64,000 nt of DNA from G963665975 sp963665975 (GTDB taxonomy: Bacteria > Bacteroidota > Rhodothermia > Rhodothermales > Bin80): contig OY762508.1 of assembly GCA_963665975.1 (NCBI GenBank), positions 2,666,001 through 2,730,000 of the forward strand. The letters are read 5' to 3'. The position numbers were made by a program, and so were the translations under genes. Shown in pieces: positions 33,952-43,120 of this stretch (position 1 is the stretch's first letter; each line of letters begins with the position of its first letter). The notes below the pieces were generated by a model, which saw only the letters and a list, made by a program, of their open reading frames with translations, had not been told where the DNA came from and did no database searches.

Positions 33952-35805
33952 ATGGAGCACTCCCGGAGCACAATTTTCATAGGAGCGATCATCGTTGCGA
34001 TCGGCATTCTCGGTGCACAACTGTTCTGGCTGCAGGTCTGGAGCGGGGACCAGTTTGAGGAAATATCCGAGGGAAATGCTGTTCGCATGGCGCGCGTTCT
34101 TCCGGCGCGCGGCGCTATCTATGATCGTCGCGGCAGCCTGCTGGTGGACAACAAGCCTACGTACACCATCACGCTCACGCCCCGATACTTTGATGTAACG
34201 AAGACGACGCATCTGGCGGCGCTCCTGGAAGTCCCGGATTCCGTGGTTACTGCAAAGCTGAATGAGGCGCGAGGGTGGAATTCCTACCGTCCCAGCCCGT
34301 CATTCCGGGATATACCCTTCGAGATATACGGTCGCATCAGGGAGAATGCGTTCCTGCTTCCTGGCGTGGGGCACGAAATCGCGCAAGGACGCCGCTATGC
34401 TTCGGCGGCTCAGGCCGCGCATGTCCTTGGGTATTTGCGCGAAATCAACGAGAGAGAACTGGCGGGCTTCCAGGAACAAGGCAATGCACTGCGCTACCGT
34501 CAGGGTGACTTGACCGGCAAGATCGGCGTGGAACGGGGTTACGAAAAGGAATTGCGCGGAACGCCGGGCAGCGCGTGGAGAGTGGTGAACGTGCACGGTC
34601 TCGACATCAAGAGTTATCTGGGCGGGGAGGAAGACGCGCCTCCCTTGAGCGGGTATGACATCCATCTGGCGATGGATGCGGGGGTGCAGGCTCTTGCAGA
34701 GTCCCTGTTTGTCAACAAGCGGGGTGCGGCCATGGCCATGGATGTAGTCACCGGCGGCATCATCGCACTGGTGAGCATGCCGGATTTTGATCCCTCCATT
34801 TTCGCGCGCACGCTTGACCATGATACATGGACCTATCTGAACACGAGTGCAGACAAGCCCCTCCACAACCGCGCCACCATGAACCGAATGCCGCCGGGTT
34901 CGACCTGGAAACCATTCATGTCTCTGATGGCGCTTCAGGAAGGGTTGATACAGCCCGAGGGCTTCAACAGCACGTATCTCTGCCCGGGGTATCACCCGGT
35001 GGGCAGAGGGCGCATCTTCCGGTGTCTAGGAGCACATGGCCGGGTAGACGTGCAAAAGGCGATCAGGCACTCGTGCAATACGTTCTTTTTCGAGCTGGCG
35101 CGCCGCATGGACGTCAACACGTTTCGGGATTACGCCAACATGTTCGGGTTTGGAGTAGAGGCTCCAACAGACATCACCGAGCAGACTCCGGGGATTATTC
35201 CGGATTCTGCGTATTTCAATGCCATAGACCCATATTGGGACATCGGGTATTCCATGAATCTGGGGATCGGCCAGGGAGACATGGGCGTGACCCCGCTGCA
35301 GCTCGTGCGTTACGTGGCGGCGGTGGCCAATGGCGGTGTGCTTCATGCTCCGCATATGGTGGATTCTCTCAGGAACTCGGAAACCGGGGAGACGCGACTA
35401 CCAGATCTGCCGGAATCCGTGCGGGTGCCGATTGACGTGCGGTATTTCGAGATCGTGCGTGAGGGTATGCGTATGGTAATGGAGGATGGCACGGGAAGGG
35501 TAGCGCAGATACCGGACATTCTATCTGGAGGAAAGACGGGCACTGCACAGGCTCCCGGCAGGAGGAGGGACCATTCTGTATTCATCATGTTTGCGCCATT
35601 TGATGATCCGAAGATTGCCCTTGCCGTGCAGTGCGAAAACGCCGGTGATGGATCCGCTTGTGCGGCGCCGATTGCGAGTCTGATGGCCGAGCTCTATCTA
35701 AAGGGACACTTGCCGGACACGCCGCAGACGCGGATCCGCATGCGTCGCGCCCTGATGGCGGAAAGCGAGGCGCTGCCCGACGAGAACTCTGGGGACGCTG
35801 AATAA
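33952..35805 (+). CDS. mrdA: Penicillin-binding protein 2 (elongasome transpeptidase)
   Basis: 617 residues. PBP2 cross-links peptidoglycan during side-wall growth, together with RodA. One N-terminal membrane helix (FIGAIIVAIGILGAQLFWL) precedes the pedestal with LPARGAIYDRRGSLL. The transpeptidase domain shows the active-site PGSTWKP near 316 (Ser and Lys), SCN near 374 and GGKTGTAQ near 527. Start ATG at 33952. It is followed by rodA after 10 bases. The mreB, mreC and mreD genes that often lie upstream are absent in this window. Confidence 0.95.
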   Translation: MEHSRSTIFIGAIIVAIGILGAQLFWLQVWSGDQFEEISEGNAVRMARVLPARGAIYDRRGSLLVDNKPTYTITLTPRYFDVTKTTHLAALLEVPDSVVTAKLNEARGWNSYRPSPSFRDIPFEIYGRIRENAFLLPGVGHEIAQGRRYASAAQAAHVLGYLREINERELAGFQEQGNALRYRQGDLTGKIGVERGYEKELRGTPGSAWRVVNVHGLDIKSYLGGEEDAPPLSGYDIHLAMDAGVQALAESLFVNKRGAAMAMDVVTGGIIALVSMPDFDPSIFARTLDHDTWTYLNTSADKPLHNRATMNRMPPGSTWKPFMSLMALQEGLIQPEGFNSTYLCPGYHPVGRGRIFRCLGAHGRVDVQKAIRHSCNTFFFELARRMDVNTFRDYANMFGFGVEAPTDITEQTPGIIPDSAYFNAIDPYWDIGYSMNLGIGQGDMGVTPLQLVRYVAAVANGGVLHAPHMVDSLRNSETGETRLPDLPESVRVPIDVRYFEIVREGMRMVMEDGTGRVAQIPDILSGGKTGTAQAPGRRRDHSVFIMFAPFDDPKIALAVQCENAGDGSACAAPIASLMAELYLKGHLPDTPQTRIRMRRALMAESEALPDENSGDAE

Positions 35806-35815
35806 CTGGGGGGCT

Positions 35816-37078
35816 ATGTACCTTTGGTATCGCAACTTTGATGTGGTGACCCTGCTATTGTGGGTGGTGCTGACGGTAATTGGTCTCATGGCGATCTATA
35901 GCGCCACGCACGGGCATGCACAGGACTTTTTGCTCGAAACAGTAGGCCGAAATTTCTATCGGCAGCTGTTGTGGGCGGGCATTTGCAGTGTGGGGTTCCT
36001 ACTAGTGCTCCTACTTCCGATTCGTGTATATCAACGTCTGGCCTGGCCAGGCTATTTCGTATCTATCGGTCTATTGGTGGCGGCGCTTCTTATCGGCCAG
36101 GAAATCGGCGGTGCGCGATCTTGGATCCGGCTGGGTTCGCTCAATCTCCAGTCGTCGGAACTCGCCAAGGTGGGCACGTTATTGGCGGTGGCAAACCTGT
36201 TCGCTGCGCACACGACCGGAACGGATCGCATACGGTATGCGCCGGTGGCGACGGGAATGATTCTGATCCCCGCGTTTCTGATCGTGCTTCAGAATGACCT
36301 GGGAACGGCCCTTGTGTACCTTGCCATTATCCCCATTTTGCTGTTTTGGAGCGGGTTGCCGCCCAGGATCGTGCTTCTCATTATTTCTCCGGCCATCACC
36401 GGCTACCTCACCATTGTTTCCTGGCCGCTGGGGGTGATCTTTGCGGTTCTTCTGACCGGTGGCATGTTCTGGCATACCCGGAACGTAAAGATCGTGGCGA
36501 TTGCCGCCGTGTTGACCGTAGGAACGCTGGGCACGGCGCTTTTTGCTCTCAACACGGTGCTCGAGTCGCATCAGGTCGCGCGGGTGATTTCGTTCACCAA
36601 TCCGGAAGCGGAGGAATTTCGCAGCGGCGTCGGCTTTCACCTGGTCCAGTCCAAGGCGGCGATAGGCTCAGGTGGTCTTACGGGCAAGGGATTCATGGAG
36701 GGCACGCAGACGCAGGGACGCTACGTTCCGGAGCAGTCGACAGATTTTATCTTCAGCGTGATTGGAGAGGAATTTGGATTCATTGGCGCCATGGTGGTCC
36801 TCGTGCTGTATGCGGTCTTCCTGATTCGACTTGTACGCCTGGCTGGTCGCGTAAAGCATCCGTTCGGGAGCCTGATGGCGGCGGGCGTTGCGGGTATCTT
36901 GCTGATCCATGTGTTCATCAACATCGGCATGGTGGTAGGACTACTGCCCGTTATCGGGATTCCGCTGCCGTTCTTGTCGTATGGAGGCTCTGCGCTTCTG
37001 GCCAACACCACGATGCTTGCCATTGTGCTTGGTCTCGACATGCGTCGGAATGATTTCTCCATTTATGCATTGCGTTGA
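35816..37078 (+). CDS. rodA: RodA, SEDS peptidoglycan glycosyltransferase
   Basis: 420 residues with about ten membrane helices. RodA polymerises glycan strands from lipid II for cell elongation. SEDS features are present: IGGARSWIRLGSLNLQSSEL, QNDLGTALV, the large loop with VGFHLVQSKAAIGSGGLTGKG and PEQSTDFIFSVIGEEFGF, and the last helix region with GIPLPFLSYGGSALLANTTM. Genes for the pair PBP2-RodA are adjacent, supporting RodA over FtsW. A strong hairpin begins immediately after the stop codon. Confidence 0.95.
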   Translation: MYLWYRNFDVVTLLLWVVLTVIGLMAIYSATHGHAQDFLLETVGRNFYRQLLWAGICSVGFLLVLLLPIRVYQRLAWPGYFVSIGLLVAALLIGQEIGGARSWIRLGSLNLQSSELAKVGTLLAVANLFAAHTTGTDRIRYAPVATGMILIPAFLIVLQNDLGTALVYLAIIPILLFWSGLPPRIVLLIISPAITGYLTIVSWPLGVIFAVLLTGGMFWHTRNVKIVAIAAVLTVGTLGTALFALNTVLESHQVARVISFTNPEAEEFRSGVGFHLVQSKAAIGSGGLTGKGFMEGTQTQGRYVPEQSTDFIFSVIGEEFGFIGAMVVLVLYAVFLIRLVRLAGRVKHPFGSLMAAGVAGILLIHVFINIGMVVGLLPVIGIPLPFLSYGGSALLANTTMLAIVLGLDMRRNDFSIYALR

Positions 37079-37114
37079 CACCTGGGCGGCGTGGCCGCTC
37101 AGGTGTGCGCCTTT
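37079..37114 (+). terminator. Strong hairpin at the end of the mrdA-rodA operon
   Basis: CACCTGGGCGGC pairs with GCCGCTCAGGTG around the loop GTG (37079-37105), a 12-bp stem with one G-U pair. The sequence then reads TGCGCCTTT. The hairpin begins right after the rodA stop codon (37078). Its position argues that the oxidase gene beyond starts at ATG 37127, not at a GTG inside the hairpin. Confidence 0.6.
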
Positions 37115-37126
37115 CTATGCGCCGGA

Positions 37127-38248
37127 ATGTTTGATTGCATTGTTGTGGGACTAGGCGCTGTTGGCAGCGCCGCCCTCTGTCATGTGGCACGGCAGGGCGC
37201 ACGCGTGTTGGGTATCGATCGGTATGCTCCTCCACATACCGAGGGGTCGACCCACGGCGGTAGCCGCATTATTCGGAAGGCATACTTCGAGGGGCCATCA
37301 TACCTTCCCCTGCTGGAGCGCGCCTATGTGCTGTGGCGTGCGCTGGAAGAGGAGACCGGACAGCGCTTGCTCAATCTCTGCGGTTGTTTGAACATCGGCG
37401 CCCCGGGTAGCTCCATCATTGAGGGCGCGCGTCGCAGCGCCGAGTCCTTTAGGGTCTCTCATGAAGTGCTGACGGCCAAGGCTATCCGTCGGCGCTTTCC
37501 GGCTTACCACATACCCGAGGGCCAGGTGGCGGTATTCGAGCCTGACGCGGGTTTCATTTTCCCGGAGCGGTGCGTGGAGGCGCAGTTGCGCCTGGCCCGT
37601 GGCCGGGACGCAGAGGTATTGGTGAACGAGGCGGTGGCGGGATGGAAGGCCGATGGCGGCGGTGTGTCCGTAACGACGCAGCATGGCGTGTACCACGCCA
37701 GAACGCTAATACTGTGCGCCGGCGCATGGATGGGCGATCTGCTCGGCGCAATCAGGCCTCCACTGCGGGTCGAGCGTGTGGTTAACAGCTGGTTCCACCC
37801 CGCAGCGAACGCTGCGGATTTCGTGCCCGAGCGCTGTCCCGCCTTCATCTGGGAAACCGGATCCAATACGCATCTTTACGGGCTTCCCGACTTTGGAGAG
37901 GGCGTCAAGGCGGGACTGCATCATGCGGGAGTGCTCGTGGACCATCCTGATCAGGTTTCCCGCTCGGTCGCGTCGGAGGACATCGACCGCATTCGTGCAC
38001 CGCTTGGGGAACTGCTTCCCGATGCCGTGGGCATGCTGGGACGTTCTGCTATTTGCCTGTACACCAATACGCCGGATTATCACTACCTGATTGACCGCTT
38101 CCCGGGGGAGGAGAATATAGTGTACGCCAGTGCGTGCTCCGGTCATGGCTTTAAGGCTTCTATTGCCGTGGGTGAGATGGTGGCGGATCTTGTATTAGGA
38201 AATAGGCTGAAGGCGTCCATCGATGCATTCCGGTGGCGCTGGTCCTGA
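37127..38248 (+). CDS. FAD-dependent amine oxidase of the monomeric sarcosine / N-methyltryptophan oxidase family
   Basis: 373 residues. The enzymes oxidatively remove N-methyl groups from small amino acids. The FAD-binding GLGAVGSAALCHVARQG, then THGGSRIIRKAYFEG, matches the family. The segment CLYTNTPDYHYLIDR near 309 contains the Cys that carries covalent FAD in MSOX, followed by SACSGHGFK. The substrate (sarcosine, N-methyltryptophan or another) is not clear from residues visible by eye. ATG at 37127 is preferred; an in-frame GTG at 37091 lies in the rodA terminator. This is the last core gene before the 38.3-47.5 kb island. Confidence 0.88.
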   Translation: MFDCIVVGLGAVGSAALCHVARQGARVLGIDRYAPPHTEGSTHGGSRIIRKAYFEGPSYLPLLERAYVLWRALEEETGQRLLNLCGCLNIGAPGSSIIEGARRSAESFRVSHEVLTAKAIRRRFPAYHIPEGQVAVFEPDAGFIFPERCVEAQLRLARGRDAEVLVNEAVAGWKADGGGVSVTTQHGVYHARTLILCAGAWMGDLLGAIRPPLRVERVVNSWFHPAANAADFVPERCPAFIWETGSNTHLYGLPDFGEGVKAGLHHAGVLVDHPDQVSRSVASEDIDRIRAPLGELLPDAVGMLGRSAICLYTNTPDYHYLIDRFPGEENIVYASACSGHGFKASIAVGEMVADLVLGNRLKASIDAFRWRWS

Positions 38249-38378
38249 CTGGCTGGTGCCGTGGTGTTTCCTAAGGTGGAAGGAATCCTTGAGAGAGAGC
38301 TGCCGCATGGCCATCGATTACATCAAGCGCGTAGTCTGCATCAAGTGTAGAGACGAAATTCACTAAGGTATCTCGGGA

Positions 38379-38855
38379 TTAAAACGAGGTGCTCCTCTGC
38401 CGCCAATTTATCGTCACTATCCCGGTATCTCCCTCGTATACCATGACAAAAGACTCCAAAAAGTCGCGTCCCAAAATAGCATCGTGAGCGAAGTTGTATT
38501 CCGAATGCATGAAACCCGCGAATTCACCCCAAAAATCGTAGTTCAGTTCTGGCACATAAATCTTGGCCGCGTAGTGTCTCGCTAGCTGTGGACCGTGCAC
38601 GCCGGTCACGTTCTGCTCATCACAAACCTCCAGGCCCAATCGTTCAGCTTATTCCGTGTCTATACAACTCGCGTCGGCACCAGTGTCAATCAAGGCATTG
38701 TATAACTGATCGGTGCTTGAACGTAACCCGTCTCCAATCGGAACAAGTGCCCGATGCTCTTCAATTTGGACAGTCAACGTAGGGCCGCTTAGTTCTAACT
38801 CCCTTTGACCGGAACGGCCGGAATCAGTCTCGAAGCCGCAACTAGCCTCAGACAT
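38379..38855 (-). pseudogene. Retropepsin-like aspartic protease, interrupted by an in-frame stop
   Basis: Two halves in the same frame are split by a TAA at 38649-38651. The first half starts at ATG 38855 and contains ALIDTGADASCID, the D-T-G-A active site of single-domain aspartic proteases. The second half, after the stop, reads on as AERLGLEVCDEQNVTGVHG and ends with AILGRDFLESFVMVYEG, the common C-terminal region of these proteins. No base shift is needed, so one substitution explains the break. The start overlaps the preceding DUF5678-like gene by eight bases. As it stands only the fragment with the active site would be made, unless the stop is read through. Confidence 0.8.
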
Positions 38856-39093
38856 GAACGGGCCTGAATTGCACGATGGTCGGGACCTTCAAGTCGGGGT
38901 TAGGATCCACCCTTCGTATGAGGCAAGGCTTGATTTTACGGCGCTCAAATGCCTCGGTGGCCGCAATGTGAAAGGATTCGAAGGCTCCGACGAGTTCACT
39001 ACCATGGATAACGACCCACTTATCCAAATAGTCACGCTCTAGCGTAGGTCGCATGTTGTTGTAAGTTTCTATTTCTCTGTCAAGCATGCCCAT
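38848..39093 (-). CDS. DUF5678-like small protein, partner of the aspartic protease
   Basis: 81 residues from ATG at 39093, with GAGGT about five bases upstream. The pattern LDKWVVIHGSELVGAFESFH, then a helix and KPCLIRRVDPNP, is that of small DUF5678-type proteins, which in several genomes sit directly before a retropepsin-like gene, as I recall. The reading frame overlaps the protease start by eight bases (ATGTCTGA), so translation is coupled. Function is unknown; the pair may form a protein-modifying or toxin-antitoxin-like module (inference). Confidence 0.65.
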   Translation of the reverse strand: MGMLDREIETYNNMRPTLERDYLDKWVVIHGSELVGAFESFHIAATEAFERRKIKPCLIRRVDPNPDLKVPTIVQFRPVHV

Positions 39094-39293
39094 CGCGCAC
39101 CTCAAACCGTATACCTACTCGTAATATACGCGAGCAATTCAAAGAGTTTCCGTAATGACACCTTCGAAATCACGTGCCTTTCTTTCCTGTTGATCATCGC
39201 CTTTTATCCAGCCGCCTCTGGTGGTTACGAGACTGCTTGATCTCATTCGCGTCCACTCTAGCTATTAGAAAACACTTGACTGCCACTTCGAAG

Positions 39294-39490
39294 TGGACCT
39301 ACCCCGCTTTCACGGACGGTTAGTTTTTGGGGTTGATGATCTTTATTATGGTTTCTTCTCTTTCTCTTCCAACGGTGGAGAGAAGCAACGAGCGGCAGCG
39401 ACTAGGCGAGCCGAGAAGCTGGGTAGAGCTTCGGCGCTGCAGGTGTACCTTAGGCCGCATGGTTGAGTTTCTCGAAGTTCGCGGGCGACT
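39294..39490 (-). mobile_element. Second remnant of the same IS3-family element (right end only)
   Basis: TGGACCTACCCCGCTTTCAC at 39294 is an IS3-type end beginning with TG. On the minus strand the sequence ends a transposase with SPANFEKLNHAA and stop TAA at 39450-39452, then a non-coding right end. It shares several blocks with the remnant at 15185-15628, including ATCAACCCCAA, CTGCAGCGCCG and CGTCCGTGAAA. A stop lies just before SPANFE and the rest of the transposase is missing, so the element is dead. It lies between the aspartic protease pair and the Fic gene. Confidence 0.75.
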
Positions 39491-39595
39491 AACTCTCCCC
39501 ATCACTCTTCCAGCGAGAAGCTTCGATACAATCGTCTGCTTTTGCTGTGCATCTTCACGCTCGGGGGAGAACGAATTTTCTGGTAGCACCAGGAT

Positions 39596-40770
39596 CTAAG
39601 TGACAGGTTCGACGCCTCGGCTCAAGATCTGCCAGTAGGAGTCGTAGACGTAAGCCCGCCCACGACGTCTTCCTGTTACTTCACTAATCAAGCCTATCCT
39701 TTCCAGATGCCCGAGAGACCTCCGTACGGTTGGCGGTGTAATACCGATCACTTCTACAGCTGCCGGAACTGTAATGATTGGACGTTCTTGCAAAAACCGG
39801 TGGACGCGGAGTGCTGACGCTGCTGGCCGTCCGAGCTGGTTAATCTTTTCACAATCAGCCGCGAACAGCGTGAGTATCTCACGCGCGGCAGTGGTTGCAT
39901 GGTTTGAGGTTTCAATAACACCGTCGAGAAAAAACTCCAGCCATGCCTCCCAGTCTCCGTGTCTTCGCACACGCTGCAACAGTGCGTAATAGCGGGAGCG
40001 ATAGGTCTTGAAATAGAGACTCAAATAGAGCAACGGCTGACCCAACATGCCGCTGTTGCATAGAAGCAACGTGACCAAGAGTCTCCCAAGACGCCCATTG
40101 CCGTCCAGGAATGGATGGATGGTTTCAAACTGAACGTGGACAAGTCCTGCGTTTATGAGAATTGGCAATCGAGAGCCGTTTGCATGAATGAACCGCTCGA
40201 GATCGCTCATCAAGTCCAGCAGATGGTCTGGGGGAGGAGGCACGAATACCGCATTTCCTGGACGATCACCACCAATCCAATTCTGCGAACGTCTGAATTC
40301 ACCGGGAAGCCTGGTGCTGCCTTGATCCTTAGACAGCAGGATTCCATGCATCTCTAGCATTAAGCGCTGGCTAATAGGAAAGCCATTTTCGATTCGTTGT
40401 AGACCATGGTTCATTGCGGCTACATAGTTGGAAACTTCCTGAACATCATCCAGCGGAGCGCCGGGTGCGCCGCTCACTTCATGAAGCAAGAGATCCGAAA
40501 GAGACGACTGCAAGCCTTCAATCTGAGACGACAAGACTGCTTCCTTTCGAATGTACGTATACAAAAAAGGGGCGTGCCTGGCAGGATCGGCGCTACGCCG
40601 TCGAGCCGTCCGACCGCCAGATTGGCCTGGTCGATCTTTGCGTACATCTCCGTTAGATTGACAGGTGGCTTCGGTGGTAGTGGAGGAGGGACGTACGCCT
40701 CTGCGGTTTCGCCGACCGTTGAGATCACCACCTTACGGCCCATGCGCGATGGGTTTGGGTCGTGTTGCAT
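39596..40770 (-). pseudogene. Fic-domain adenylyltransferase, broken by a one-base frameshift
   Basis: The two parts together code for a standard Fic protein of about 390 residues. The N-terminal part (40770 to about 40569) has YVPPPLPPKPPVNL and LDGVAPILPG. The main part (frame from 40564) starts YTYIRKEAVLSSQIEG, which includes the inhibitory motif S-x3-E-G, and contains HPFLDGNGRLGR, the AMP-transfer motif with its catalytic His. A winged-helix domain forms the C-terminus (SALRVHRFLQERPIITVPAAV). The two frames join at a run of six A (40563-40568), where one more base would restore the gene. Fic proteins AMPylate target proteins. Repeated operator-like sites lie upstream. Confidence 0.85.
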
Positions 40771-40780
40771 AGAAATGAAA

Positions 40781-40829
40781 CGTTCTTTACGTTCATGGAA
40801 AAGAACGGAATCAGTCGTATCCGTTCTTT
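40781..40829. promoter_or_regulatory. Three operator-like CGTTCTTT sites upstream of the fic gene
   Basis: CGTTCTTT occurs at 40781-40788 and 40822-40829, and its complement AAAGAACG at 40800-40807. The last two sites are the arms of a 10-bp inverted repeat (AAAGAACGGA / TCCGTTCTTT) with ten bases between. The cluster begins 10 bases upstream of the fic start at 40770. It could bind the Fic protein's own winged-helix domain as an autoregulator. Confidence 0.5.
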
Positions 40830-41254
40830 GTTCGAATCGAGCGGAGAATGCCAGTCATCTCAAGTCAAGGAGCAACTCGAAGGGCTTCACGAGCAGGGTT
40901 GGACGGTGCATGGGCGCGTTGAACGAGGACAGAATTCGGTAGGGGGAAAGCCAGTCGAGTGGCCGATGGCAGTTGTGGCTGTGATACGTGGTGATTCCCG
41001 AGGTGTCCTGCATTTCGGCAATGGCCGCATCGTGATGACACGAGAAGGCAGCGAGTCGCCGAAACGTGCGTCGTAGCCAAGGGAACACATGCGGAATGGA
41101 AGGGCGACGCGGAAGGGAAGCGGCACAGACTCCAGGCTCAGCAACTGCATCGGAAAACTGACCGTCTTATGGCGGTTGGGAACGCTCAATCGGGAGAGGA
41201 TTTAACTGCCTAATGCAGCCGTGAGCGTGTCAACTAGAGAGCGCATCAGCCATC
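40830..41254. other. Stretch without a confident gene, between fic and the integrase remnant
   Basis: A frame of about 94 residues from an ATG at 40795 to 41076 is open but overlaps the operator-like sites. Its product (beginning MEKNGISRIRSLFESSGECQ) is not recognised. The rest shows no gene or RNA. It is probably debris of mobile DNA. Confidence 0.4.
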
Positions 41255-41470
41255 TCATAACGACGCTCTCTCGGGTCCTTTGGTGAGGTAGTTGCTCCAC
41301 TCCTGCATGACTTCGGCACGGCGCCCCAGAAGGTCCGACCGCTGGTACGCCTGCACGACCTGGCTCCGCGGTACGTGGGCCAGACAGGGCTCCGCGACCT
41401 CTGCCGGGATGCCGGGCTCGACCACGCGCTCGAACGGAAGCCGTGCACGGTCGAGGCGATCCCCACGCTC
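41255..41470 (-). pseudogene. C-terminal remnant of a tyrosine-type (P4-like) phage integrase, frameshifted
   Basis: On the minus strand one frame gives GIASTVHGFRS, the region with the catalytic His and Arg, and another gives PGIPAEVAEPCLAHVPRSQV with AYQRSDLLGRRAEVMQEW, the conserved end with the active-site Tyr. Together they form the C-terminal end of a P4/CP4-57-type integrase, split by a frameshift. The rest of the gene is gone. This is the main sign that the 38.3-47.5 kb region arrived as an integrative element. Confidence 0.75.
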
Positions 41471-41929
41471 TGCTGCCCGACGACGGGAATCATTTCCGCT
41501 ACCCCGGATCACTGACCACCCCGCTCTGCTCGGAGATGGTCAACTGGGTGGTAATAACGGAGTCGATCTCCGGTGCCCTCGGGCAACGCGATGCCTTCGC
41601 CGTATGGTGCCCGATTAACACGCGGCCAGTTCAGCCTCTCCGGCAGCGGGCGATTGAGTCGTGGTAATGATCCGGTTGCACGACCTTCTCCTTCCACCAT
41701 GTATTATGCACGGAATGGCACGGTACGGCATGCGTCGGAACAGGTGGATGAAACCCGCAGAATCTGGGGATAGAATTCAAAAAGGGGATACGGAGTGGAG
41801 ATTCGGTCCGTCCTTATTTCTGTGAATGCCCTACTATGCTAGAATCGCTGGTGAGTACCTAGAGCCTTTGAGACTTGTCGCGGCATGGGTATCTTCCCCC
41901 GAATGCCCAAGAGGCTGGAGGGTTATGAA
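41471..41929. other. Gene-free stretch upstream of the AlbA_2 gene
   Basis: About 460 bases with only short open frames. It may hold the upstream remains of the integrase and the promoter of the following operon. No repeats, tRNA or hairpin with a T run were seen. Confidence 0.4.
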
Positions 41930-43120
41930 ATGAATCCAATGGACGAGCGCGAGTTAAACCGATTACGAGTCGATCTCGAATCTGACCGGGTTGAGCGCAA
42001 GCGTTCTGCCTCCGACCCCAACAAGCTTCGGCGGAACATCTGTGCGCTCGCCAACGACCTTCCGGGTCATGATCTACCCGGGGTGATCTTCATTGGAGTC
42101 GAGGATGACGGTGGCTGCGCAAACACAACCATTAACGATCAGCTCTTGATCAAACTCGCGGACATGAAGGACGACGGAAATATTAGTCCCATACCTTCTC
42201 TGGTTGTCCAGAAGCACATCCTCTCGGGATGCGAAGTCGCTGCAATTCTGGTCGAGCCTTCTCTGAGTCCGCCCGTGCGCTATCAAGGACGGGTCTGGGT
42301 GAGAGTCGGCCCGACCGTGCGCCAAGCCACTCCCGAAGAAGAGCAGCGGCTGAGTGAGCGTCGACACGCCGGTGAGCGACCCTTCGATCAGCGTCCGGCA
42401 CCGGACACCTCGATAAAGGATCTCGACATCGAGCATATCGAAACACATTACCTGCCGCAGGCAGTCGCGCAGGAGATTCTGGATGACAACCATCGGTCTC
42501 TGGATCAACAGCTCAGGTCGTTACGTCTGCTCGTGCGTGACGTGCCGACCTGGGGTGCGCTCCTAGGTTTCGGGCGGGATCCCCAAGGTTGGCTTCCAGG
42601 AGCGTACGTGCAGTTTCTTCGTATTAACGGCACAGAGATCACGGACCCGATCCAAGATCAGAAGAAGCTCACCGGGAGGATCGCGGACGTGTTGCGGCAA
42701 TTGGAGGAAATTCTGAAGCTCAACATTTCGGTCCGCACCGAGGTCGCGACCGAGAGCCTTGAAGCGCGTTCGCCCGACTATCCGTTGACAGCGCTCCAGC
42801 AACTCGCGCGAAACGCGGTGATGCATCGGAGCTATGAGGGCACCAATGCGCCGGTTCACATATACTGGTATTCCGATCGATTGGAGATTCGAAACCCCGG
42901 CGGACTCTACGGGCAGGTGACCCAGAATAATTTCGGCACGGGGTCGGTGGACTACCGGAATCCCTTGGTCGCCGAGATCATGCAGCACTTAGGCTACGTG
43001 CAGCGTTTCGGCCTTGGGGTGCCCCTTGCGCGCAAAGAACTGAGGGAGAACGGCAACCCAGAGCCCGAATTCGACTTTCAGCCTACACACGTTACCATCA
43101 CCGTAAGGGCGGTTCCATGA
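41930..43120 (+). CDS. AlbA_2 (Schlafen-like) protein with a GHKL-type ATP-binding region
   Basis: 396 residues. ATG at 41930 is preceded by GGAGGG with a seven-base spacer. The AlbA_2 domain covers about residues 15 to 140: ESDRVERKRS, KLRRNICALANDLPG and GVIFIGVEDDG are its marks. After a helical linker comes a GHKL-like region with LARNAVMHRSYEG near 295 (N-box) and LEIRNPGGLYGQV (G-box), then FGLGVPLARKELRENG, the RecG-C/HATPase_c_4 end. Such proteins are often labelled as transcription regulators or RNA-binding helicase-like proteins, yet many sit in defence islands. The stop overlaps the next gene by four bases, so both proteins are made together. Confidence 0.85.
   Translation: MNPMDERELNRLRVDLESDRVERKRSASDPNKLRRNICALANDLPGHDLPGVIFIGVEDDGGCANTTINDQLLIKLADMKDDGNISPIPSLVVQKHILSGCEVAAILVEPSLSPPVRYQGRVWVRVGPTVRQATPEEEQRLSERRHAGERPFDQRPAPDTSIKDLDIEHIETHYLPQAVAQEILDDNHRSLDQQLRSLRLLVRDVPTWGALLGFGRDPQGWLPGAYVQFLRINGTEITDPIQDQKKLTGRIADVLRQLEEILKLNISVRTEVATESLEARSPDYPLTALQQLARNAVMHRSYEGTNAPVHIYWYSDRLEIRNPGGLYGQVTQNNFGTGSVDYRNPLVAEIMQHLGYVQRFGLGVPLARKELRENGNPEPEFDFQPTHVTITVRAVP

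Noticed and set aside
40795..41076. Possible gene of about 94 codons after the fic operator region
   Set aside because: No family resemblance, and it overlaps the operator-like sites. Not convincing as a gene, so it is mentioned only in the gap entry.
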